A stretch of 64,000 nucleotides of DNA from Lacrimispora sinapis (GTDB lineage: Bacteria; Bacillota; Clostridia; Lachnospirales; Lachnospiraceae). This document shows positions 52,801-60,639 of this stretch, piece by piece. Where the stretch lies: assembly GCF_043633585.1 (NCBI RefSeq), contig NZ_CP141832.1:248001-312000 (forward strand), read 5' to 3'. Made by a program: the position numbers and the translations under genes. The number at the start of each line of letters is the position of its first letter. Position 1 is the first letter of the stretch. A model generated the notes under the pieces. It searched no databases and was not told the DNA's origin. It saw only the letters and a list, made by a program, of their open reading frames with translations.

Positions 52801-53460
52801 ATGGCTGAGATACATTACTTAATATCGGATGCATCGCGCAAAGTCGATGTGGAATCCCATGTCCTTCGATACTGGGAGGACGAGCTTCAATTAGACATTC
52901 CCAGAAATGAGATGGGGCACCGGTATTACACGGAGGCCCACATCCGTTTGTTCAAGCAGATCAAAGACTTGAAGGAAAAGGGATATCAGTTAAAAGCCAT
53001 TAAAACAGCGCTTGATAAGGTCATCGAGGACAGTGAAGACCCCGTCATCCCCGATGATTTACTGGAAGGCCAGATCACCCAGGAGTTGAAAGAGGGCGGG
53101 ATCTCTGGTCAGGAGGGCGAAACGGGCCTAGACGTACATAACACAGCGCAGGTTTCCATTGCTCAGGGTAAAATGGAACAGTTTCAGGAAATCATGAATC
53201 ACATCATTGGACGAGCCTTAGAGGTTAATAATGAGCAGCTGAGTCAGGATGTGAGCTGTCTGGTCAATGATAAGGTCATTAAGGAAATGCAGTACTTAAT
53301 GAATTTAAAAGAAGAAAAAGAAGAAGAGCGTTATAAGCAGTTGGACGAGCTTTTAAGAACCTATCAAAAGGATAATAAAGGCCGTGCAGAAGCGGCGGCT
53401 TCTAAAATTCCATTTTTCAACCGCAAAAAGAAGTTCGGGAGAAATGGAAAAAAGCTATAA
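52801..53460 (+). CDS. MerR-type HTH protein
   Basis: 219 residues. The N-terminal MerR-type winged HTH shows LISDASRKVDVESHVLRYWE and GHRYYTEAHIRLF, about residues 6-75. An acidic linker and a coiled-coil-rich region (about 150-195, LKEEKEEERYKQLDELLRTY) follow, and the tail is basic (NRKKKFGRNGKK). There is no ligand-binding domain of a known MerR subgroup. The plan recalls RacA-like chromosome-anchoring proteins as well as regulators; I cannot decide. It stands alone between dnaB and a convergent amidotransferase. Confidence 0.78.
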   Translation: MAEIHYLISDASRKVDVESHVLRYWEDELQLDIPRNEMGHRYYTEAHIRLFKQIKDLKEKGYQLKAIKTALDKVIEDSEDPVIPDDLLEGQITQELKEGGISGQEGETGLDVHNTAQVSIAQGKMEQFQEIMNHIIGRALEVNNEQLSQDVSCLVNDKVIKEMQYLMNLKEEKEEERYKQLDELLRTYQKDNKGRAEAAASKIPFFNRKKKFGRNGKKL

Positions 53461-53507
53461 CCTCACACTACTTTCAGATAAAAAAAGCAGATAGACCTGC
53501 TATGGCA

Positions 53508-53548
53508 AAAATCCGCAGTTGCCACTGAAAGTGTAAACTGCGGATTTT
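53508..53548. terminator. Bidirectional terminator
   Basis: AAAATCCGCAGTT pairs with AACTGCGGATTTT between the convergent MerR-type and C26 genes; the A and T ends serve both strands. Confidence 0.82.
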
Positions 53549-53559
53549 ATGTCAGGCAA

Positions 53560-54273
53560 TTACTTTTTACAAGCGTCTACAAAATTCTGAAATAATCGAA
53601 ACGCCATTTCATCTTTCTCCCATAGATATTCCGGATGCCACTGAACCCCAAGAAAAAAAGGATACCCGGGCATTTCCAAACCTTCAACCAGTTGGTCTGG
53701 AGAATAAGCCGCAGCTCTAAGACCAGGGGCAACGTCCTTTACCGCCTGATGGTGCATGCTGTTGACCTTTAAGGTCTTTTCCCCGGTCAGCTTTGATAAA
53801 AGACTGCCTTCTGTGAGTGTGACCGTATGACTGGGGATATTGTAGCGGAAGGGCTGGGAATGGGCAATGGGGAACTCCTGCTTTACCTGAGACGAAATGT
53901 CCTGCCAGATCGTACCGCCAAGAGCGATGTTAAGGATCTGGATTCCCCGGCAGATGCCAAAAACCGGTTTTCCAAGCTCCAGAATGAGGGGGAGCAGGGA
54001 AAGCTCCATCTGGTCTCTTTCATAAGAAACATTTCCGCAGTTTGCGTGGGTCTCCTCTCCAAATATAAAAGGGTGGACGTCCGGGCCGCCGGTGAATATA
54101 AAACCGTCCAGTTCCTGAGTCAGTTGTTTTAAATCTTCTTCGGAGGCTTCTAACGGCAGTACCACTGGAATGGCTCCGGCGGTTTTTAATGCCTTTAAAT
54201 AGGTGGGGCGCATTTTGATATCGTGATTATCTGTATCGTGAATGGGAGTCAGACCAATGAGGGGCTTTCTCAT
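53560..54273 (-). CDS. Class I glutamine amidotransferase, peptidase C26 (PuuD-like)
   Basis: 237 residues. The nucleophile Cys is in FGICRGIQILN near residue 112 and the catalytic His and Glu in VQWHPEYLW near 218; FTGGPDVHP near 57 is the oxyanion region. Family enzymes hydrolyse gamma-glutamyl-gamma-aminobutyrate and related gamma-glutamyl amides. No Puu pathway genes are nearby, so its substrate is open. The start has AAGGATG upstream. Located next to, and co-directional with, the ferredoxin gene but separated by a terminator. Confidence 0.88.
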   Translation of the reverse strand: MRKPLIGLTPIHDTDNHDIKMRPTYLKALKTAGAIPVVLPLEASEEDLKQLTQELDGFIFTGGPDVHPFIFGEETHANCGNVSYERDQMELSLLPLILELGKPVFGICRGIQILNIALGGTIWQDISSQVKQEFPIAHSQPFRYNIPSHTVTLTEGSLLSKLTGEKTLKVNSMHHQAVKDVAPGLRAAAYSPDQLVEGLEMPGYPFFLGVQWHPEYLWEKDEMAFRLFQNFVDACKK

Positions 54274-54330
54274 ACAGACAACATCCTTTCTTTCTTTCTT
54301 TTATCACGGCAGAAGAATGGGAGATACAAC

Positions 54331-54364
54331 AAAATGCCTCCCCCCAAAAAGGGAGAGGCATTTA
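54331..54364 (-). terminator. Terminator after the ferredoxin gene
   Basis: On the minus strand AAATGCCTCTCCC pairs with GGGGGGAGGCATTT across TTTTT, followed by TTGTT. Confidence 0.82.
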
Positions 54365-54375
54365 TGTATTGATAA

Positions 54376-54546
54376 TTAAGCTTCAGAAATTGCTCCAGTT
54401 GGGCAAACGCCTTCACAAGCGCCGCAATCGATGCAGGAATCAGCATCAATGACAAACTGAGAGTCGCCCTGGCTGATTGCACTTACTGGACACTCACCTT
54501 CACAGGTTCCGCAACTAACACAAGCATCACTAATAACACGTGCCAT
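54376..54546 (-). CDS. 2[4Fe-4S] ferredoxin
   Basis: A 56-residue gene that is easily missed because of its size. It has two clostridial clusters: CVSCGTCEGECP near residues 9-20 and CIDCGACEGVCP near 38-49, each with the CxxCxxCxxxCP pattern. The ATG at 54546 follows AAGGAGG with 7 bases between. It carries low-potential electrons in anaerobic metabolism, for example for pyruvate:ferredoxin oxidoreductase or for reducing the radical-SAM cluster of PflA, whose gene lies about 100 bases upstream on the same strand. That link is only positional. Confidence 0.95.
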   Translation of the reverse strand: MARVISDACVSCGTCEGECPVSAISQGDSQFVIDADSCIDCGACEGVCPTGAISEA

Positions 54547-54641
54547 GATAAATAACCTCCTTATATTCTATACATTTTTCTATATTTTATACTATTAATA
54601 AAAATTAATCAAGTAGCAAACAATGTATTTCATGTATAATT

Positions 54642-55409
54642 TTAGGAGCAAGGAGGGTTAGTTTTACCTAATCGCATGTCCCTGATTCCGCTTAAAATGA
54701 TCTTTTTCGCGGCAATGGCGGCTTCCTGGGATAAAGGGGGAACATCCTTTAAAGGATAGTCCATTCCAAGGCTTTCATATTTGACCTTACCCATGTCATG
54801 GTAAGGGAGAACATCCAGTGCTTTGACATTCTTCAGTTCCCCGATAAAACGTCCAAGCCGGTATAAATCAGCAGCCTGGTCCGTAATGTTCGGAACCACC
54901 ACATGCCGGACCCAGACAGGTACAGACATTTCGTCTAAGAACCGGGCAAAGTCCAGGATATTCTCATTGGAATGTCCGGTCAGAGGCTTGTGTTTTTCCG
55001 AGTCAATGTGTTTGAGATCAAGCATGACAAGACTGGTGGAGGCAAGGAGCCGCTCCATCTTTGCAAGAAGCTCTTTGTCCTCCCGCCGGAAGGTGACCCC
55101 TGAGGTGTCCAGACACGTATGAATATCCTTCTTCCTTGCAGCCTCAAAGAGTTCCGTTACAAACTCAAGCTGCATGAGCGGTTCTCCACCGGTGGCCGTG
55201 AGGCCGCCGCCCCGGTAGAAGTTCCGGGACGACTCATATTGTTTTAAAATATCTTCAACTGTCATTTCCGTACCGCCGGCCATCTTCCAGGTATCCGGGT
55301 TATGGCAGTACTGGCAGCGCATGGGGCAGCCCTGGAAAAAGACTACCATGCGCACGCCCGGTCCGTCAACGGTACCAAAGCTTTCAATGGAATGGATACG
55401 TCCTGTCAT
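54642..55409 (-). CDS. pflA: Pyruvate formate-lyase activating enzyme (radical SAM)
   Basis: 255 residues. The radical-SAM cluster motif is C28-x3-C32-x2-C35 (GCPMRCQYCHNP); GGEP follows near residue 79. It uses a [4Fe-4S] cluster and S-adenosylmethionine to abstract a hydrogen from the glycine of RVSGYAV. Here that glycine sits on the separate 81-residue protein encoded 26 bases upstream, so PflA must recognise an unlinked substrate domain. Start follows AAGGCGG. It is the last gene of the four-gene operon pflB-core, small protein, radical protein, pflA. Confidence 0.95.
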   Translation of the reverse strand: MTGRIHSIESFGTVDGPGVRMVVFFQGCPMRCQYCHNPDTWKMAGGTEMTVEDILKQYESSRNFYRGGGLTATGGEPLMQLEFVTELFEAARKKDIHTCLDTSGVTFRREDKELLAKMERLLASTSLVMLDLKHIDSEKHKPLTGHSNENILDFARFLDEMSVPVWVRHVVVPNITDQAADLYRLGRFIGELKNVKALDVLPYHDMGKVKYESLGMDYPLKDVPPLSQEAAIAAKKIILSGIRDMRLGKTNPPCS

Positions 55410-55435
55410 GATTGATCCGCCTTCTTTGCTTTTGT

Positions 55436-55681
55436 TTACATATTGTCGTGGAACGTACGGGAAATTACTTCATCCTGCTGTTCCTTTGTCAGTTTGATAA
55501 AGTTTACGGCATAACCGGAAACACGTACAGTCAGCTGCGGATAATTTTCCGGGTGCTGCTGTGCATCTAAAAGAGTTTCGCGGGTGAAGACGTTGACATT
55601 TAAGTGATGTCCGCCTTCTTCTACATAACCATCTAATAAGTTTACAAGATTGTTTACCTGAGCTGTACTGATATTTGCCAT
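55436..55681 (-). CDS. grcA: Autonomous glycyl-radical domain protein (GrcA-like)
   Basis: 81 residues, colinear with the last ~75 residues of ordinary PFL: NLLDGYVEEGGHHLNVNVF, RETLLDA, PENYPQL and RVSGYAVNF, with the radical glycine at G56. E. coli GrcA (YfiD) is longer, about 127 residues, and serves as a spare part for damaged PFL. Here the neighbouring PflB lacks this domain altogether, so this protein is probably an obligatory subunit carrying the catalytic radical. The ATG has AAGGAGG upstream. It lies between the 75-residue half-domain protein and pflA. Confidence 0.93.
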   Translation of the reverse strand: MANISTAQVNNLVNLLDGYVEEGGHHLNVNVFTRETLLDAQQHPENYPQLTVRVSGYAVNFIKLTKEQQDEVISRTFHDNM

Positions 55682-55717
55682 AGTGTTATCCTCCTTATGT
55701 GATTCATCTGTGTGTGT

Positions 55718-55945
55718 TTAATCTTCCCCATCCAGGCCCAGGAAAAGAGTAGGCACTTTACATGCCTGATCTCCCTCCGCACAGTCCGTGGAATTCAGGG
55801 TAGTTACTGTTTTCGCCATTGTCTTATCGGCGTTTATGGTACCATCCTCTGTGACCTTAATGTTCATGTGCCCGCCGTTGCCGGTCATGAATTCATCAAG
55901 CATGGAGACGATATCATCAATTTGTTTGCTTTTCGGATCTGCCAT
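55718..55945 (-). CDS. Small protein resembling the first half of a glycyl-radical domain
   Basis: 75 residues from ATG 55945, 8 bases after AAGGAG; an in-frame GTG at 55954 is too close to that site. Residues 9-30 (DDIVSMLDEFMTGNGGHMNIKV) match the start of the glycyl-radical domain (compare NNLVNLLDGYVEEGGHHLNV in the next gene). The rest is unrelated, has no RVSGYAV and so cannot hold a radical, and contains two Cys in DCAEGDQAC. It lies 12 bases after the pflB-core stop and before grcA. Possible roles are a docking or protective subunit of the split lyase, or a decayed duplicate. Clean ribosome site, spacing and reading frame argue for a working gene. I know no named family. Confidence 0.8.
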   Translation of the reverse strand: MADPKSKQIDDIVSMLDEFMTGNGGHMNIKVTEDGTINADKTMAKTVTTLNSTDCAEGDQACKVPTLFLGLDGED

Positions 55946-55957
55946 AACAGCCACTCC

Positions 55958-58018
55958 TTATTTCTGGTCTTCGCTGAGAGCCAGTTCTAAATCTACCTCT
56001 AAATCTCCTGAGAAAATCTTATCTTCCTTGCCAAGAGCACCCGGAATGATGGAGAAGGTATTGGAAATACCATCCTGAGCATCCTTAAATGGAAGCTTAG
56101 CAACAGATGCCAGGGAAGCGACAGCACCGTGAGTATCTCTGTGGTGCATTGGGTTTGCACCTGGTGCAAAAGCATCGCCCTTCTTACGTCCGTCAGGAGT
56201 TGATCCAGTGTTCTTACCGTATACTACGTTGGAGGTAATTGTTAAGATCGAGGTGGTAGGAATACCGTTCCGATAGGTGTGGTTTTCCTTTACATAGGTT
56301 AAGAATGTGTGAACCAGATCATGTGCGATTTGGTCAACACGGTCATCGTTATTGCCGTATTTGGGGAAGTCACCTTCTACTTCATAATCAGTGACAATGC
56401 CATTTTCATCGCGGATGGTTTTTACCTTTGCAAATTTGATTGCAGAAAGGGAGTCAGCCACAACAGAAAGTCCGGCGATACCGGTAGCGAACCAACGGGT
56501 TACTTCTTTATCATGAAGAGCCATCTGAATGCGCTCATAGCTGTATTTATCATGCATGTAGTGAATGATGTTCAAAGCATTCACATAAACGGAAGCCAGC
56601 CATTTCATCATCTGCTTATAGGATTCCATCACCTCATCGTAATCCAGATATTCGGAAGTGATGGGACGGAACTTCGGACCTACCTGTTTCTTTGTGATCT
56701 CATCCACACCGCCGTTGATTGCGTATAAGAGACATTTTGCAAGGTTGGCACGAGCACCGAAGAACTGCATCTCTTTGCCGATTCTCATGGAAGATACACA
56801 GCAGGCAATGGCATAATCATCGCCGTGGGTCACTCTCATTAAATCATCGTTCTCATACTGAATGGAAGAGGATTCGATGGAGGTCTTTGCACAGAAACGT
56901 TTAAAGTTTTCCGGAAGTCTTGTGGACCAGAGAACGGTTAAGTTCGGTTCCGGAGCAGTTCCAAGGTTGCTTAAGGTGTGCAGGTAACGGAAGGACATTT
57001 TTGTTACCAGGTGACGTCCGTCGATACCAACACCGCCGATGGATTCGGTTACCCAGGTAGGGTCTCCGGAGAATAAATCGTTGTATTCCGGTGTACGGGC
57101 AAACTTTACAAGACGAAGCTTCATAATGAAGTGGTCAACAAATTCCTGGATCTGTTCTTCGGTAAAGGTTCCTTCTGCTAAATCTCTTTCTGCATAAACA
57201 TCAATGAAGGTGGAAGTACGTCCTAAGGACATTGCAGCACCGTTCTGGTCTTTCACAGCAGCTAAGTAAGCCAGATAAGTCCACTGGATTGCTTCCTGTA
57301 CGTTTGCTGCAGGCTTGGAAATATCGAAGCCATAGATGGCGCCCAGCTTCTTTAAATCTTTGAGTGCACGGATCTGCTCGGATAATTCTTCCCTGTCGCG
57401 GATCACTTCAGCGGTCATTGTGCTTGGTGTGGTGTTTTTCTGTTCTTCTTTATCTTCGATCAAACGGTCGATTCCGTAAAGAGCCACACGCCGGTAGTCA
57501 CCGATGATACGTCCGCGGCCGTATGCATCCGGAAGTCCTGTAATGATATGGCTGGAACGGCAGTCACGCATTTCCTGGGTGTAAGCATCAAAAACACCAG
57601 CATTGTGTGTCTTTCTGTGTGTAGTAAAGAATTCCTTGATTTCAGGATCAAGGGTATATCCATTGTCTGCACAGGCCTTTTCTGCCATACGAACGCCGCC
57701 GTAAGGCTGCAGAGAACGTTTGAAAGGCTTGTCGGTCTGGAAACCGGTGATTTTTTCTGTTTCTTTATTTAAATATCCCGGTCCGTGGGAAGTGAGTGTG
57801 GAAACAACCTTTGTGTCCATATCCAGCACTCCGCCGGCTTCCCTTTCTTTTTTTGATAATTCCAGAACCTGTGCCCAAAGATCACTGGTTTCTTTGGTTG
57901 GTCCTGCAAGGAAAGAATCATCGCCGTCATAAGGAGTATAATTCTTTTGTATAAAGTCTCTGACGTTGATTTCACGTTCCCAAGCGCCGCCGTTAAAGGC
58001 TCTCCATTCTGGTCTCAT
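55958..58018 (-). CDS. pflB: Pyruvate formate-lyase catalytic core lacking the glycyl-radical domain
   Basis: 686 residues. The catalytic cysteine pair is C406-C407 (YAIACCVSS), and substrate-site patterns such as GPGYLN, PYGGVRMAE, and ISNTFSIIPGALGKED near 650 match PFL. Typical PFL is 745-760 residues and ends in the RVSGYAV domain. Here the chain stops just after ALGKED, in the linker that precedes that domain, with an acidic tail ending LALSEDQK. The missing part is encoded as a separate protein two genes downstream. The reaction is pyruvate + CoA to acetyl-CoA + formate. No frameshift linking the pieces is seen, and each downstream gene has its own ribosome site. Confidence 0.95.
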   Translation of the reverse strand: MRPEWRAFNGGAWEREINVRDFIQKNYTPYDGDDSFLAGPTKETSDLWAQVLELSKKEREAGGVLDMDTKVVSTLTSHGPGYLNKETEKITGFQTDKPFKRSLQPYGGVRMAEKACADNGYTLDPEIKEFFTTHRKTHNAGVFDAYTQEMRDCRSSHIITGLPDAYGRGRIIGDYRRVALYGIDRLIEDKEEQKNTTPSTMTAEVIRDREELSEQIRALKDLKKLGAIYGFDISKPAANVQEAIQWTYLAYLAAVKDQNGAAMSLGRTSTFIDVYAERDLAEGTFTEEQIQEFVDHFIMKLRLVKFARTPEYNDLFSGDPTWVTESIGGVGIDGRHLVTKMSFRYLHTLSNLGTAPEPNLTVLWSTRLPENFKRFCAKTSIESSSIQYENDDLMRVTHGDDYAIACCVSSMRIGKEMQFFGARANLAKCLLYAINGGVDEITKKQVGPKFRPITSEYLDYDEVMESYKQMMKWLASVYVNALNIIHYMHDKYSYERIQMALHDKEVTRWFATGIAGLSVVADSLSAIKFAKVKTIRDENGIVTDYEVEGDFPKYGNNDDRVDQIAHDLVHTFLTYVKENHTYRNGIPTTSILTITSNVVYGKNTGSTPDGRKKGDAFAPGANPMHHRDTHGAVASLASVAKLPFKDAQDGISNTFSIIPGALGKEDKIFSGDLEVDLELALSEDQK

Positions 58019-58102
58019 AGTAATGTACCTCCATAAAAGTTCATTTTATTAAGTAGTATAAAAAACAAGTGTCGGCAAAGATGTTATTTCCTACAATCTT
58101 TG

Positions 58103-58126
58103 TATGAATACATTATATATGAATAC
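58103..58126. repeat. Direct repeat flanking the pfl -10 box
   Basis: TATGAATAC occurs at 58103-58111 and 58118-58126, separated exactly by the six bases of the -10 box. Candidate regulator site, possibly redox- or acetate/formate-linked; the protein is unknown. Confidence 0.6.
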
Positions 58127-58141
58127 TGTATACAATGTCAA
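58112..58141 (-). promoter_or_regulatory. Strong sigma-A promoter of the pfl operon
   Basis: On the minus strand TTGACA (58141-58136), 18-base spacer, TATAAT (58117-58112): both hexamers are perfect. Leader of about 87 nt before pflB. Confidence 0.88.
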
Positions 58142-58265
58142 TCCTTCTTATTGAGAAAATCTTTCCAAAAGCGTTTATGGGAAATGGAATTTGTACTTGC
58201 TTATTAAAAAGAAAAGTATTATATTATAAAGACAATATGTACATTTATTTAAGGAGGTATACAAT

Positions 58266-58469
58266 ATGCAGATTGATAAAGATATGCTGATTGGTCAGTT
58301 GCTTCAGATTGATGAAAGTATAGCACCGATTTTGATGCGTTCAGGAATGCATTGTCTTGGCTGCCCTTCCTCTCAGGGAGAGTCCTTGGAAGAAGCCTGC
58401 ATGGTTCATGGAATAGACTGTGATGTTCTGGTTTCCCAGATCAATGAAGTGCTGGCAGTCAGATCATAA
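58266..58469 (+). CDS. DUF1858 domain protein
   Basis: 67 residues, the whole of a DUF1858 domain: start MQIDKDMLIGQLL, then MRSGMHCLGCPSSQGESLEEAC, which is the family's Cys pattern (CxxC plus a third Cys). Such proteins occur alone or fused to hybrid-cluster or ScdA-like proteins in anaerobes and may sense or handle redox or iron-sulfur status. Its biochemical role is not established. ATG has AAGGAGG upstream. It is divergent from the pfl operon across a 247-base promoter region and ends at its own terminator. Confidence 0.88.
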   Translation: MQIDKDMLIGQLLQIDESIAPILMRSGMHCLGCPSSQGESLEEACMVHGIDCDVLVSQINEVLAVRS

Positions 58470-58477
58470 GTTTTTAA

Positions 58478-58516
58478 AGGAGGCGGGCCGTTAGGGTCAG
58501 CCTCCTGTGTTTTTTC
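58478..58516 (+). terminator. Terminator after the DUF1858 gene
   Basis: AGGAGGC pairs with GCCTCCT and is followed by GTGTTTTTT. Confidence 0.78.
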
Positions 58517-58616
58517 TCTCTTTATTCCTTTCCCGGTAATGCGGCTGTAATGGAATCTAAAGTGGATCAGCCGGTATTTTAAAATCTTTCAATGGGGCCA
58601 TTGCCCTTCACGTATG

Positions 58617-58660
58617 CGGGGGAAAATGAAAATTTTTATCGAAATCCCCCGTTTTTTTTT
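58617..58660 (+). terminator. Orphan terminator in the gap before the MarR gene
   Basis: CGGGGG pairs with CCCCCG across 23 bases, followed by nine T. No gene ends here; the preceding gene already has a terminator 100 bases earlier. It may end a short RNA starting after 58517. Confidence 0.65.
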
Positions 58661-58673
58661 GTGAAAAATAATG

Positions 58674-58687
58674 GTTGCGAATGCAAC
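58674..58687. promoter_or_regulatory. MarR-type operator
   Basis: GTTGC-GAAT-GCAAC is a perfect inverted repeat matching the common MarR-family operator (GTTGCNNNNGCAAC). It overlaps a possible -35 box TTGCGA 80 bases before the MarR start. Confidence 0.72.
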
Positions 58688-58759
58688 TAATATGTGATAA
58701 GCTGTTTACCATCACTCAAAGGAATAAGGCAGGAGTCTGAGTGACTGGAGGTGAAATGG

Positions 58760-59209
58760 ATGAGCCAACACAGGGAAATCGGGAAATACATCTCGATCCT
58801 CCAAAGGCTGAACAATATGTACTATGCAAACGAATTATTATCTTACCAAATAGGCTGTGGACAACAGTTTTTTTTATTGCAGATTTTTAAGTATCCTGGC
58901 ATGAATCTGCAGGAACTGGCGTCTTTTGGGCATTTTGATAAGGCCACGGCTACCCGGGCGGTCAAGAAACTGGAAGAAGAGGGGTATGTTCTGACAGAAA
59001 CGGGGACAGAGGACAAGCGGGTACGCAGAATTTATGCGACGGAAAAAGCAGAGCCGGTGGTAGAAAAGACATGGGAATGTGTGGAAAATTGGGAAAATAT
59101 AATTTTGGAGGGATTTACAGAAGAGGAACGTGATGGGGCACAGCAGATGCTGATAAGAATGGCGGAGAATGCCCGCAATCATATGATAGAGTGCAAAGGA
59201 AAGGAATAA
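58760..59209 (+). CDS. MarR-family transcriptional regulator
   Basis: 149 residues from ATG 58760, with GGAGGT 7 bases upstream (a GTG at 58751 in frame overlaps that site). The winged helix is visible as NLQELASFGHFDKATATRAVKKLEEEGYV and the wing TETGTEDKRVRRIYATEKA. It most likely represses itself and the MATE gene, whose start is 8 bases downstream, by binding the GTTGC/GCAAC palindrome and releasing on drug or phenolic ligands. Confidence 0.9.
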   Translation: MSQHREIGKYISILQRLNNMYYANELLSYQIGCGQQFFLLQIFKYPGMNLQELASFGHFDKATATRAVKKLEEEGYVLTETGTEDKRVRRIYATEKAEPVVEKTWECVENWENIILEGFTEEERDGAQQMLIRMAENARNHMIECKGKE

Positions 59210-59217
59210 CACAATTT

Positions 59218-60606
59218 ATGGAACAAAGTAAGATAAAACAAGGGGCCAACCCCTTGGGATATAAACCGATCGGACAGCTTTTGATGCAGTTTGCCATGCC
59301 GGCAATCATCTCCATGCTGGTAAATTCTATTTATAACATTGTTGACCAGATCTTTATCGGACAGGGAATCGGGTATCTTGGCAATGCAGCGACCACCATC
59401 GCATTTCCCATCGTCACCATTGTTTTGGCGCTGTGTACCCTTTTGGGAGCAGGCGGAAGTGCCTTTGCAGCCATTAAGCTGGGAGAAAAAAAGGAAGAAG
59501 AGGCAGAAAAAACCCTTGGTACGGTATTTGTGCTGACCATACTTGCCAGTATCATCGTTATAGTTCTTGGCTTTCTGTTCATGGATCCGATGCTGAAGTT
59601 ATTTGGAGCCACCCACAATACCATGGATTATGCAAGACAGTATACCTCTGTAATGCTCCTTGGCACTCCCTTTAACATGATAGCTGTGGTGCTCAGCAAC
59701 ATGGCAAGAACGGACGGAAGCCCGGCCCTTTCCATGCACGCAATCCTTGTAGGAGCTGTTATCAATACAATTTTAAATCCTATTTATATCTTTATTCTTC
59801 ACTGGGGAGTCAGAGGATCTGCTTTGGCGACCATAACCTCACAGTTTATCTCAGCGGCATTTTTGGTATCATATTTTATCCACAAAGGAAAAAATATGAG
59901 ATTCCGGAAAAAATATATGCGTATTGATTCTGAAGTGATCCGATCAGCACTTCCTCTTGGCATCTCCAGCGGAATCACCCAGATCGCTTCCACGATTTTG
60001 CAGGTGGTCATGAACAATTCCCTGGTCTATTACGGAAATCATTCTGAAGTAGGCGGAGATGTGGCATTGAGTGCCATGGGAATTGTCAATAAGATCAGCA
60101 TGACTCTTGTATCCATCTGCGTTGGAATCGGTATTGGTTCCCAGCCTATCCTTGGGTTTAACAAAGGAGCCAATCAGACGAAGAGAGTCAGAAAAACCTT
60201 TGTTCTTGCAGCTTTTGCCTCTACCATGGTTTCTGTAGTGGGCTGGGTTGCCTGTCAGTTGTTCCCAGGCCCTATTTTAAGTATGTTCGGCACCCAGGAT
60301 GTGGAGTTTTCCCTGTTTGCGGTCCGGTGCTTAAAGGTATATATGCTCGGTATTTTTACTGCCGGGTTCCAGGTAGTGGTGACCAGCTACTTCCAGTCGA
60401 CCGGGCAGCCTTTAAAGGCATCTGTGCTGTCCATGCTGCGCCAGCTTTTGTTCCTGATCCCGCTCATTCTCATCCTGCCTCTCCATTTTGGCCTGGACGG
60501 AATCTTATTTGCAGGACCAGTCGCCGATATATCTTCAGCGCTTATTGTCAGCCCGTTTGTCATATATGAACTGAAGAAGCTAAATAAAATGTGCAGGAAT
60601 TCTTAA
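59218..60606 (+). CDS. MATE family efflux transporter
   Basis: 462 residues from ATG 59218 (AAAGGAAT upstream). Twelve membrane helices in two halves; family motifs PAIISMLVNSIYNIVDQIFIGQ near residue 25 and the second-half repeat SSGITQIASTILQVVMNNSLV near 265. Closer to the DinF/VmrA-like clostridial group than to the MATE protein encoded at 7703, which is only distantly similar. Operon with the MarR regulator suggests inducible multidrug export. Confidence 0.92.
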   Translation: MEQSKIKQGANPLGYKPIGQLLMQFAMPAIISMLVNSIYNIVDQIFIGQGIGYLGNAATTIAFPIVTIVLALCTLLGAGGSAFAAIKLGEKKEEEAEKTLGTVFVLTILASIIVIVLGFLFMDPMLKLFGATHNTMDYARQYTSVMLLGTPFNMIAVVLSNMARTDGSPALSMHAILVGAVINTILNPIYIFILHWGVRGSALATITSQFISAAFLVSYFIHKGKNMRFRKKYMRIDSEVIRSALPLGISSGITQIASTILQVVMNNSLVYYGNHSEVGGDVALSAMGIVNKISMTLVSICVGIGIGSQPILGFNKGANQTKRVRKTFVLAAFASTMVSVVGWVACQLFPGPILSMFGTQDVEFSLFAVRCLKVYMLGIFTAGFQVVVTSYFQSTGQPLKASVLSMLRQLLFLIPLILILPLHFGLDGILFAGPVADISSALIVSPFVIYELKKLNKMCRNS

Positions 60607-60639
60607 TGCCGACTGGGTAGGAAAGGGGAGTTTTAAACC

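Noticed and set aside
54270..54482. A minus-strand 70-codon frame overlapping the ferredoxin gene.
   Set aside because: The ferredoxin frame at 54376-54546 has both CxxCxxCxxxCP motifs and AAGGAGG; the other frame has neither.
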